From NIC37A-2 sp050289625 (GTDB lineage Bacteria; Myxococcota_A; Polyangia; Polyangiales; Polyangiaceae): a DNA stretch of 64,000 bases. The translations under genes were made by a program, and so were the position numbers. The stretch lies in contig JBNKGC010000005.1 of assembly GCA_050289625.1 (NCBI GenBank), positions 5,819 to 69,818 of the forward strand, given 5' to 3'. Below, one piece after another: positions 57,266 through 64,000 of this stretch. The number at the start of each line of letters is the position of its first letter. The first letter of the stretch is position 1. Below the pieces are notes generated by a model. It was not told the DNA's origin. It was given only the letters and a program-made list of their open reading frames with translations, and did no database searches.

Positions 57266-58548
57266 CGGAGGGAGAGGCCTCGGGGTGGAAGACCCACGGT
57301 GTCTTCCACCGTGATCGGATCGAGAAGCTCGAGGGATCCGTCGCTCTCGAGCCGCACTCGTTGGATGACTCCGGCGTCGCCGTCGGCCAAGAGGCACGTC
57401 GTCGAGCAGCCCGGCGCGCACGTCATTCCCGTGTAGACGAGACCGAGCCCTGCTCCGTCCGGGTCGGAACTGGCCTCGAGCAAAGTTTCGGCCTTGCCCG
57501 TGGTGAGGTCGAAGCCGAGCCATCGGTTGTTCGAATCGCCGCCCCACGCGGTCTGTGTCTTCAGGAGAGCGATGTCATCGCTGGCGAAGGCGACGGAGCT
57601 CTGAATGGGTTCTCCGGCGATGTCCTCGGCGCTGTAGCGCTCGACTTCTTCGAGTGGGGTTTTCTTCGCGTCGAACAACACGAGGGTGCTTTGAGCGATG
57701 TCTTCGATGTTGCCTTCGGCCGTGAGAGCTCCGGAGCAGGCCACCGCCAGACGGGAACCGTCGGGAGACAGGGTGGGGCGACCGCAGGCCTTGAGGCCTT
57801 CGAGTGTCTGCTCCCAAACGACCTTTCGATCCTCGATGGACAGGCCGACCAACATCGCCTCGCCAGTCGTGGAGTAGTCTTCGGAAACCCGATCGAGGAC
57901 GACGATCACCTCGTCACCCAGCCGCGCCAGAGCCCCGGGGCGCGCCGGGAGATCGTCGGCGGTCGGCATTGCGATGCGACCTACGATGGCCGGTTCACTC
58001 GTGTCGATGACCACCACGTCGTCGCCGCCGTCGAAGTCTTCCTGGTCCGGATCGGCGTTCGTTCCCCAGCGGGAGACGAAAGCGATGTCGTCGCCGACTT
58101 CGACGTAGTCCTGAGGATTCGACTCGAAACCGGTTCCCACCGGAAGTTGGTCGAGCACCTCGGCGGTCGTCGGATCCACCCAGGTGATCACGTTGGTGCC
58201 GAAGCGGTCGAGCAACACGATGCGTCCCGAATCCGCCGGAGCGCTTGGCAGCACCACGTCGCCCGACAGGGCGAAGGCGAGGCCGTCGGTGTCCGTCGAC
58301 GCCGTCGAGATGAGAGAGGCAGATTGCGTTTCACCCTCGAGACTGGACAGGGCGATCTGAGTCGAGACGTAGTCGCTGAGGACGACCGCGACCCCTCCGG
58401 GGCACGAGTCGTCGTTCGAGCTCTCGACACCGCCGGTGTCGGCACCGGTGCTGTCGACGCCGCAGGCGCTGACCGCGACTGCACCCATCGCAAGAAGGAC
58501 CGAGAAGTGGATGCGCGACGAACCCGCGCGGGAAAACTTGGCTACCAT
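57262..58548 (-). CDS. beta-propeller lipoprotein of the cobalamin operon (BtuG-like candidate)
   Basis: The ATG at 58548 follows GGAGG and overlaps the receptor gene by 7 nt. The 428-residue protein has lipobox VSAC (Cys29), a short acidic linker, and repeated strand units of YncE/WD40-like type: GRIVLLDRFGTNVITWVDPTTAEVL..., NPQDYVEVGDDIAFVSRWG, DDVVVIDTSEPAIVGRIAM, GRPTLSPDGSRLAVACSG and STLVLFDAKK. A Cys-rich loop (TCAPGCSTTCLL) lies near residue 385. In Bacteroides, BtuG, a surface propeller lipoprotein next to BtuB, binds B12 and passes it on. The genomic setting here is the same, in a different phylum. Homology to BtuG is not shown, only the architecture and place. Confidence 0.8.
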   Translation of the reverse strand: MVAKFSRAGSSRIHFSVLLAMGAVAVSACGVDSTGADTGGVESSNDDSCPGGVAVVLSDYVSTQIALSSLEGETQSASLISTASTDTDGLAFALSGDVVLPSAPADSGRIVLLDRFGTNVITWVDPTTAEVLDQLPVGTGFESNPQDYVEVGDDIAFVSRWGTNADPDQEDFDGGDDVVVIDTSEPAIVGRIAMPTADDLPARPGALARLGDEVIVVLDRVSEDYSTTGEAMLVGLSIEDRKVVWEQTLEGLKACGRPTLSPDGSRLAVACSGALTAEGNIEDIAQSTLVLFDAKKTPLEEVERYSAEDIAGEPIQSSVAFASDDIALLKTQTAWGGDSNNRWLGFDLTTGKAETLLEASSDPDGAGLGLVYTGMTCAPGCSTTCLLADGDAGVIQRVRLESDGSLELLDPITVEDTVGLPPRGLSLR

Positions 58549-60620
58549 GTTGCCTCCAGAGAGAAGAATGCGCTCCGTCCAGGGAGCGGAAAGCCCACGA
58601 CGTCGAACCGTTCGGCGTCGAAGAGATTGCTGATGCGCGCACGCGCTACGAGTTCGTCGTTCACCGCCGCAGCTTCCATCTCGAGATCCACGAAGCCTTG
58701 CGCCGGGATCACGCCAAGGCCGGCGGGGTCGGCGTAGCGGCTCGTCTGATAGGCGTAGCGCGCGCCCAGGGACACGGTGCGCAGCCGCCCGAGGTCGACG
58801 TCTCGCTCGTAGCGGCCCCGAACGAAGGCGGTGGCCCGCGACAAGAACGGGAGCAGATCGTTTTTCGTTACGCGGTTCGCGCTCGTGTCGCGCGGGTCCA
58901 GGAGACTCAGGTGAGCCTCCACTTCGGCACCTCTTACCGGGCTCGAGCCCACCGCCAGTTCGCCACCCAGGGTACGCGAGCTCTCCCGATTCACCGGGTG
59001 CAAGTAGCCCTGTGCGGTGCGGACGTAGGTGACCAGATCCGTCGACACTCGGGCGAACCCAGCCGCTTCGGTCCAGAGGAGTGGCGGGCCGCCGGGACGG
59101 GATACCTGGTGCCTCGCGCCGATCTCGAAGGTGCGCCCGCGCTCCTCGTGAAGATGCTCATTGCCTCGTACGAGGAGCGACGCTCCGTAAAGCTCGGTCA
59201 AGGTGGGCGGTCGGGTGTAGTGCCCGACGTTCGCGTAGAGCTCGATGCTTCCCTGATGGAAGAGCACACCGCCGCGTCCGGTGGGGCTCAGGTGCGCGCA
59301 CGCGTCGAGCTCCCCCTGGCCCGTGTCGAAACACTCGAGCGCACCAGTCGCGCTGAGCGATAACTGTTCGGACAAGTCCAGCTCGACTCCAACTGCCGGA
59401 CGCATGGTGATGCGGCGCGCGGAGAGCTCCTCTCGCATCTGACCCGAGCTTTGGGCAAAGCGCCGGAGGCGCTCGGTGGATAGGGTCAGTCGCTCGACCC
59501 AGCGGAGGCTGCCGTAGTCGTTTTGCCTAGCTTCGACGACCTGCTCGACGCGCTCGCCCGGTGTGCGCGTGCGCAGCGTCAGGAGCCCGAGTTCACTCTG
59601 CGGATCGTCGAGCTCGGTTTCCGCACGGGTCGCGCTCGTGCCGAGCTCGAGCCCGCCATCCCACGCGTCGATGGGAAGCTCGGAACGGAGCACCAAAAGG
59701 TCGCGCGAAAAGCTTGCTCGAGCCGACTCGGTGGGCACGAGCGCCAGCTTGGGCGCTCCCTGCTCACGTCCCGCGTGGTGGAACAGAAGACTGACCCGTG
59801 CATCGCCCAAACGATCGGAGGCCAAAAGCCAGAAGCTCTGCTGACTGGCGTCGGCGTTCGAAAGTCGCCTTTTCCCGCCGTCGTCCTCGACGAAGAGAGT
59901 GCCTCGGGAGTCTTCGAACTCGTAGTCGTTCTGCGAGGCGTCGAAGCCGAAGCCCGCCAGCACCTGTCGATCGTCCCTGCGGACGGCGACGTGAGTGCGC
60001 GCGCCCACCGTGCCGTAGCTCCCGAACGTGGTCCCGAGGGACATTTCCGACTCGTGAACACGGCGGGGCGTGAAGAAGAGGGCGCCACCAATTCCCAGGC
60101 GACTCGCATCGAGTGGCGTGTGGCTGCGATAGATCTCCACGCGGTCGAGAAGGAACACGGGAACGTCCGCCAGGTTGGCGACGCCGCCCACTTCGTCGTT
60201 GATGCGAACCCCCGCGAGGTACACCGGTGTCTGCGCCCCGGTCGCACCTCGCAAAGAGGCGGTGGCCGGCGCGCCCAAACCACCGAGTTGAGAAACCTGG
60301 ACACCCGGAGCTTCTCGAAGAACGTCGGCTGCGCTCACCCCCGGCTGCTCGAGGCGGCTCCGGTCCACTACGGACCCGGAAACTCCACGCGCGCGCGGAG
60401 CGGCGAGGGGATGGGGTCGCTCCCCACCAACAGTGACTTCCACCTCGGTGTCGGAGGCCGCGTCGCTTGCGGTGGGCGCCACGGCGACGGACACCTGGGG
60501 CGTCGCGGTGTCTCCCGCAGCGCCGATGGACACTCGAGGCGTGGCAGCGTCCCCCGCCACGCCGACGCGTGGGCACAGCGTGGCCAACAGAGCCAGAGCT
60601 CTGACGACGCGCACGGGCAC
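58542..60620 (-). CDS. btuB: TonB-dependent outer-membrane receptor, BtuB-like
   Basis: This receptor imports cobalamin or a corrinoid across the outer membrane. I chose GTG 60620 because it gives a proper signal peptide (RVVRALALLATL...GVAG); the frame is open to 60761. The 692 residues hold a plug domain (about 60-175: ADVLREAPGVQVSQLGGLGAPATASLRG, then PVYLAGVRINDEVGG, then LLDRVEIYRSHTP) and a barrel to the C-terminal aromatic residue (SAFFSLEATW). A canonical TonB box was not pinned down; DTEVEVTVGG at the mature start is the candidate. A cobalamin riboswitch upstream supports the substrate. Confidence 0.9.
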   Translation of the reverse strand: MPVRVVRALALLATLCPRVGVAGDAATPRVSIGAAGDTATPQVSVAVAPTASDAASDTEVEVTVGGERPHPLAAPRARGVSGSVVDRSRLEQPGVSAADVLREAPGVQVSQLGGLGAPATASLRGATGAQTPVYLAGVRINDEVGGVANLADVPVFLLDRVEIYRSHTPLDASRLGIGGALFFTPRRVHESEMSLGTTFGSYGTVGARTHVAVRRDDRQVLAGFGFDASQNDYEFEDSRGTLFVEDDGGKRRLSNADASQQSFWLLASDRLGDARVSLLFHHAGREQGAPKLALVPTESARASFSRDLLVLRSELPIDAWDGGLELGTSATRAETELDDPQSELGLLTLRTRTPGERVEQVVEARQNDYGSLRWVERLTLSTERLRRFAQSSGQMREELSARRITMRPAVGVELDLSEQLSLSATGALECFDTGQGELDACAHLSPTGRGGVLFHQGSIELYANVGHYTRPPTLTELYGASLLVRGNEHLHEERGRTFEIGARHQVSRPGGPPLLWTEAAGFARVSTDLVTYVRTAQGYLHPVNRESSRTLGGELAVGSSPVRGAEVEAHLSLLDPRDTSANRVTKNDLLPFLSRATAFVRGRYERDVDLGRLRTVSLGARYAYQTSRYADPAGLGVIPAQGFVDLEMEAAAVNDELVARARISNLFDAERFDVVGFPLPGRSAFFSLEATW

Positions 60621-60779
60621 GGATCGGGGGGGTGAAAGGGACGGCACCGGACTCGGCTTTCCGGTTCGCCTATGCGGACGAGGGCACGCGGGGCGCACAC
60701 TGCCACTGAAAAGCGAACCTTTGCTTCGACCGACTCCGTCCCTCGCGGAGCTTCGATCCACGCCGATGAAGCGACGTGA

Positions 60780-60990
60780 TCCCTGTCAGGTCTTCGGGCT
60801 CTGGGCACGCTCTCTTTCGGAGGGCGCCTACTGACCACCGCTTCCCGGTCCCGCGGGGACCAGTGCTTCGGGGTGGCGTTCGTTCCCAATACCGCTGCGG
60901 GGCAGCTCCGGAATCTCACCGGATTCCCTCCAGGCCGGCCACCAGGGACCGACGACGGAGACGTGGCCCAGATACCAGCATCTGCCGGTC
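60780..60990 (-). promoter_or_regulatory. cobalamin riboswitch
   Basis: On the minus strand the conserved blocks appear in order: GGCAGATGCTGG (5' side, about 60975-60986), GGGAATCCGGTGAGATTCC, GCTGCCCCGCAGCGGTA, CACTGG, a GGTCCCCGCGGGACC-type stem, GGGAAG, and the B12-box-like AGCCCGAAGACCTGAC (about 60785-60800). The first gene downstream is the TonB-dependent receptor. High cobalamin should lower expression of the whole operon. No clear intrinsic terminator lies between it and the start, so control at translation or by an unseen structure is more likely. Confidence 0.92.
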
Positions 60991-61128
60991 GGTCGCAAGG
61001 CTCTGCCGTGCCCGGATGCGGCGGGCAACCACCGCGCCGAAACGTTTCTGGCGCCGCTGGGACAAATTGGGCGAGGGCGCGGAACCGAAGGGGGGCCGCG
61101 CCCTGTTCGCACATGCTTCGTCGCGCCC

Positions 61129-61296
61129 TCAGCGGAGAATCGTCGGGCAACCGTAGATGATGTCGATGCGCTCGGCACCGGCACTCTCGATCTGACCGCA
61201 GATGTCGCCCTGAAGGCGAATGGTCGGTGGATCGGTCGAGTCGTCGAGAATCCAGCTGCCCGGATTGCCGGAACCCGTGGTGCCACCGGAGCTCAT
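61129..61296 (-). pseudogene. C-terminal remnant of an exported Gly/Ser-rich protein
   Basis: The frame from the ATG at 61296 codes for 55 residues; it reads SSGGTTGSGNPGSWILDDST and ends DICGQIESAGAERIDIIYGCPTILR. The Cys pair and the Gly/Ser linker are like the C-terminal ends of the lipoproteins in this window. The frame is closed just upstream by TAA. A neighbouring frame continues as LSSLEVQGVAGTVTTSHG, which suggests a frameshift in a larger gene. No start or signal peptide is left. Confidence 0.4.
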
Positions 61297-61400
61297 GCCA
61301 CCGCCTGAACCGCCACCGGAGCCCGTGGGATGTCGTTACGGTGCCCGCGACACCCTGAACCTCCAGTGAGCTGAGCCGGCTCGGGCGCACCGAGCGCCAC

Positions 61401-62762
61401 TCAGGTTCGCTTGGTGTGTCGGGCGACGATGCGGTCCAGCACGAGTTTCCGATCTTCCGTCGGTTTCCGAGCTTCGATGGTGAATGCTTCCTGCGCGCGC
61501 TGGGCCCAGGAAGCATGCCGTTCACGCACGTGCAGAACCGCGAGTGGCTCGCCATGCGCGACGCGATCACCGGGCTTTTGGCAAAGTTCGATTCCGACGG
61601 CGTGGTCGACCGAATCCTCGCTGCGTCGACGACCGGCACCGAGTGCCACGGCGAGCTGACCGAGCGCCAAAGGATCGACGTCGTGGACCCAGCCGCTCCG
61701 TGATGAGGTCACCTCCATCCGAAAGCGTGTTTTCGGAAGGCGCTTGGGGTCGAGGACGTAGGTGGGATCGCCGCCGTGCAAGCGCACCATGCGGGCAAAG
61801 CGTTCCAGGGGGGCGCCGCTGCCGAGGGCTCGTTCCAACTTTTGGCGCGCCGCTGGGCGGCCATGCGCCACTCCTGCCGACAGGAGCATTTCGGCCCCGA
61901 GCGCAAGAGTGAGCTCCCGAGTATCGCCCGGGCCTCTGCCCTGAAGCACCTCGATGGCTTCACGGAGCTCGAGGGCGTTGCCGATGGTGGTGCCCAGAGG
62001 CACATCCATGTTCGTCAGAAGAGCGCTCACTCGCTTTTCGGCGCGGATGCCGACGTGAGCCAACGCTCGTGCGAGAGCGCGCGCCGAGCGAAGGTCTTTC
62101 ATGAACGCTCCTCGGCCGACTTTCACGTCGAGAACCAAGGCGTCGATGCCCTCGGCGAGCTTCTTCGAGAGGATGCTCGCCACGATCAGGGGAATGCAGC
62201 TCACGGTGCCAGTGACGTCGCGCAGGGCGTAGACGCGCCGGTCGGCTGGCGCGAGGCTCGAGGTTTGTCCGATGATGGAGGTGCCCACCTTGGCAACGAT
62301 GCGCTCGAAGGCTTTCGGACTCAGGTGCACCTGATACCCGGGGATCGATTCCAACTTGTCGAGGGTGCCCCCGGTGTGCCCGAGGCCCCGACCCGCCATC
62401 ATCGGCACGGCTACCCCGCACTCGGCGACGAGGGGCGCAAGACACAAGCTGACCTTGTCGCCGACTCCTCCGGTCGAATGCTTGTCGACCTTGGGGAGTG
62501 CAACCCCGTCGAGGCTGAGAACGCTTCCCGAATGGAGCATGGCATCGGTCAACGCAAGCATTTCGGGTTCGGAAAGACCGTTCAGAAACGTCGCCATGAG
62601 CCACGCGCTCATCTGATACTCGGCGAGGCTTCCTTTCATGAAGCCTTCGATCAGCCCGTGGATCTGCTCGGAGGTGTGTTCCTTGCCGTCGCGCTTGTCA
62701 CAAAGCAGCGCGACCGGGTCGATGTGGTGTGACGTCGTCTTCGGCCGGGGGCGGCGCGGCAT
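61401..62762 (-). CDS. deoA: thymidine phosphorylase
   Basis: DeoA splits thymidine into thymine and deoxyribose 1-phosphate in nucleoside salvage. From the ATG at 62762 the protein has 453 residues. The phosphate-site motif KHSTGGVGDK is at 94-103 and the family signature GRGLGHTGGTLDKLESIPG at 124-142, followed by KKLAEGIDALVLDVKVG. The C-terminal barrel-sandwich-like domain ends with IELCQKPGDRVAHGEPLAVLHV. Pyrimidine-nucleoside phosphorylase (Pdp) is the close alternative and cannot be excluded without an alignment. Confidence 0.92.
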   Translation of the reverse strand: MPRRPRPKTTSHHIDPVALLCDKRDGKEHTSEQIHGLIEGFMKGSLAEYQMSAWLMATFLNGLSEPEMLALTDAMLHSGSVLSLDGVALPKVDKHSTGGVGDKVSLCLAPLVAECGVAVPMMAGRGLGHTGGTLDKLESIPGYQVHLSPKAFERIVAKVGTSIIGQTSSLAPADRRVYALRDVTGTVSCIPLIVASILSKKLAEGIDALVLDVKVGRGAFMKDLRSARALARALAHVGIRAEKRVSALLTNMDVPLGTTIGNALELREAIEVLQGRGPGDTRELTLALGAEMLLSAGVAHGRPAARQKLERALGSGAPLERFARMVRLHGGDPTYVLDPKRLPKTRFRMEVTSSRSGWVHDVDPLALGQLAVALGAGRRRSEDSVDHAVGIELCQKPGDRVAHGEPLAVLHVRERHASWAQRAQEAFTIEARKPTEDRKLVLDRIVARHTKRT

Positions 62763-62835
62763 GGCTGGAGGATCGCGCGGGCGGTGGCCCACTGTCCATG
62801 TTCGCCTTCGATTTTGCTAGACCCTGGGAACGCCC

Positions 62836-63888
62836 ATGGCAGCTCCCGTCGGTCGACCCAGTGGCAAGTTCACCCAGCATCGCAGACTCGACCGCTTGCG
62901 GGAGATCTTGATGCGCCATCCGAAAGGGCTCAGCCTCTACGAGCTCGCCGAGGGGCTCGAAGTCACTCCTCGCACCATGAGGCGATACCTCAAGGAGGTG
63001 GAGCGCGAGTTCGAGCTCGAGAGTGTCGAAACCCGCGGAGGAGGCCCCCTGCTCTGGAAGATCCGCGCCACGGAGCTCCCGAGGAAGGTGGAGCTTCGTC
63101 GGACGCAGGCGTATGCGATGCTCGCAGCTCGGCGCCTCTTCGAACCGATGGCGGGTTCGACCTTGTACGAGGAGATCGACATGGCCACGTCGAAGCTCCT
63201 GGCGTTCGCGCGTCGCCCCGGGCGCGGCCCGAATGCTGGGCTCGCCGACGCGCGCCTCGAGCATCGCTTCCTCTACCTTCCGTTCGCCCCCAAGAACTAC
63301 GGCGAGAAAACGGAGGAGCTCGACGACTTGTTTCAGTCAGTTGCCGATCTGCGGCCGCTCACATTGCGCTACCGAAGTGCCAGCAAGAGTCGTGAGGAGC
63401 CGATCACGATCCACCCCTACGCCATGGTCCTCCATCGCGACTCGATCTACTGCGTGGGGTTTCACGTGGGGCGGGGGGAGGTACGCACCTTCGTGCTGGA
63501 CCGAATGCGAGATACGCAAATCCACTACACCGAGCACTTCGACCTGCCCGAGGATTTCAACGTCGACGAGTACTTTCACGGTGAGTTCGGCGTCTTCAAG
63601 AGCCAGGAGCGGCACAAAGTGGTCGTTGAGTTCGACTCCAAGGCGGCCGACTACGTGCGCATGCGGAAGGTGCACCCCTCGCAGAAACTCGCGTCGATCG
63701 GTGGCGGGGGCGTGCGGCTCACGATGACGGTCGGCAACCTGAATCCCGTGACGAGCTGGGTGCTCGAGTGGGGTCAGAGGGCGCGCGTCATCGAACCGCC
63801 GGAGCTGGTGGAGCGTGTTTGCGAAGAGCTCGTTGGCGCCCTTGCCGCGTACGACAAGCCTGCCAAGAAACGCGGCAGTCGGCGCTGA
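62836..63888 (+). CDS. HTH-WYL transcriptional regulator
   Basis: The 350-residue protein has a DeoR-like winged helix-turn-helix (about 15-75: LDRLREILMRHPKGLSLYELAEGLEVTPRTMRRYLKEVE) and a WYL domain (about 165-250: DLRPLTLRYRSASKSREEPITIHPYAMVLHRDSIYCVGF). A WCX-like C-terminal extension (about 255-335) follows. In the WYL core the canonical W-Y-L appears as Ile-Tyr-Cys (DSIYCVGF). WYL proteins sense nucleic-acid ligands or nucleotides and regulate defence and DNA-damage genes. It is divergent from deoA with 73 nt between starts. An intergenic repeat follows 12 nt after its stop. Confidence 0.9.
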   Translation: MAAPVGRPSGKFTQHRRLDRLREILMRHPKGLSLYELAEGLEVTPRTMRRYLKEVEREFELESVETRGGGPLLWKIRATELPRKVELRRTQAYAMLAARRLFEPMAGSTLYEEIDMATSKLLAFARRPGRGPNAGLADARLEHRFLYLPFAPKNYGEKTEELDDLFQSVADLRPLTLRYRSASKSREEPITIHPYAMVLHRDSIYCVGFHVGRGEVRTFVLDRMRDTQIHYTEHFDLPEDFNVDEYFHGEFGVFKSQERHKVVVEFDSKAADYVRMRKVHPSQKLASIGGGGVRLTMTVGNLNPVTSWVLEWGQRARVIEPPELVERVCEELVGALAAYDKPAKKRGSRR

Positions 63889-63900
63889 CTCAGTTGTTAG

Positions 63901-64000
63901 GGGGGCGGCCCCGCCCCCCTCGTCGTCGCGGCGAAGCCGCTCCTCCTCACCCCACAGTCCGCCGGGTCTCCGGCGCCTCCCACCTGGTCGGCGGCGGTGA
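63901..64000 (-). repeat. intergenic repeat, copy C
   Basis: On the minus strand this is almost the same sequence as 17554-17654, running from GCCGCCGACCA to a GGGGGGCGGGGCCGCCCCCC palindrome. The palindrome can fold into a strong hairpin next to the end of the WYL gene. The copy may continue beyond the window. Confidence 0.75.

Overview
The window is high-GC DNA, densely packed with genes on both strands. It looks like a chromosome segment from a member of the Myxococcota (delta-type, predatory/myxobacterial lineage). The indicators are: very large proteins built from the myxobacterial disulfide repeat (TIGR02232/DUF4215, core CDDGN...GDGC), a MYXO-CTERM type C-terminal anchor, a receiver-DUF4388 protein, a Ser/Thr kinase with a zinc ribbon, a TIGR02147/DUF4423 type regulator, a WYL regulator and an unusual density of lipoproteins. 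No rRNA, tRNA, CRISPR array, phage or intact insertion sequence was recognised.

Layout. 0-8 kb: envelope and signalling genes (SPOR protein, SPFH protein with C-terminal zinc ribbon, Ser/Thr kinase, receiver-DUF4388 membrane protein). 8-14.4 kb: an alpha/beta hydrolase, a MerR-like regulator beside a stand-alone sigma region-4 protein, a two-lipoprotein operon (DUF4349 plus a small lipoprotein) and a MutS-family ATPase. 14.3-21 kb: DNA polymerase IV translationally coupled to an M19 dipeptidase, a ribbon-helix-helix protein, then a TonB-type protein / membrane protein / response regulator operon. Copies of an intergenic repeat lie at 17.4-17.65 kb; another copy ends the window. 21-30 kb: an SDR enzyme with an altered catalytic residue, a 5'-truncated SNF2 helicase, metG and several Cys-rich lipoproteins. 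30-36 kb: an operon of Cys-rich lipoprotein, predicted outer-membrane protein, ECF sigma factor and membrane protein, then a divergent lipoprotein. 36-51 kb: two paralogous giant disulfide-repeat lipoproteins in convergent orientation with matching terminators. Between them lie a small membrane protein, a VWA protein that has lost its VWA domain, and a doubly anchored lipoprotein divergent from an XRE/TIGR02147-like regulator. The plus-strand giant is interrupted by an in-frame TAA. 51-53.8 kb: two more lipoproteins. 53.8-61 kb: a cobalamin operon read leftward from a cobalamin riboswitch: BtuB-like receptor, beta-propeller lipoprotein, shortened BtuF-like protein, CobU, CobT, CobS, CobC, with every junction overlapping. 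61-64 kb: a gene remnant, deoA and a divergent WYL regulator.

How the genes fit together. The cobalamin operon is the clearest functional unit: uptake across the outer membrane, assembly of the lower ligand and its attachment, all behind one riboswitch. The propeller lipoprotein sits where a BtuG-like surface cobalamin binder would be expected, and I regard it as the best candidate for a new system here. The 22-54 kb stretch is dominated by exported Cys-rich lipoproteins and contains several gene remnants, so it looks like a recently rearranged surface-protein region.
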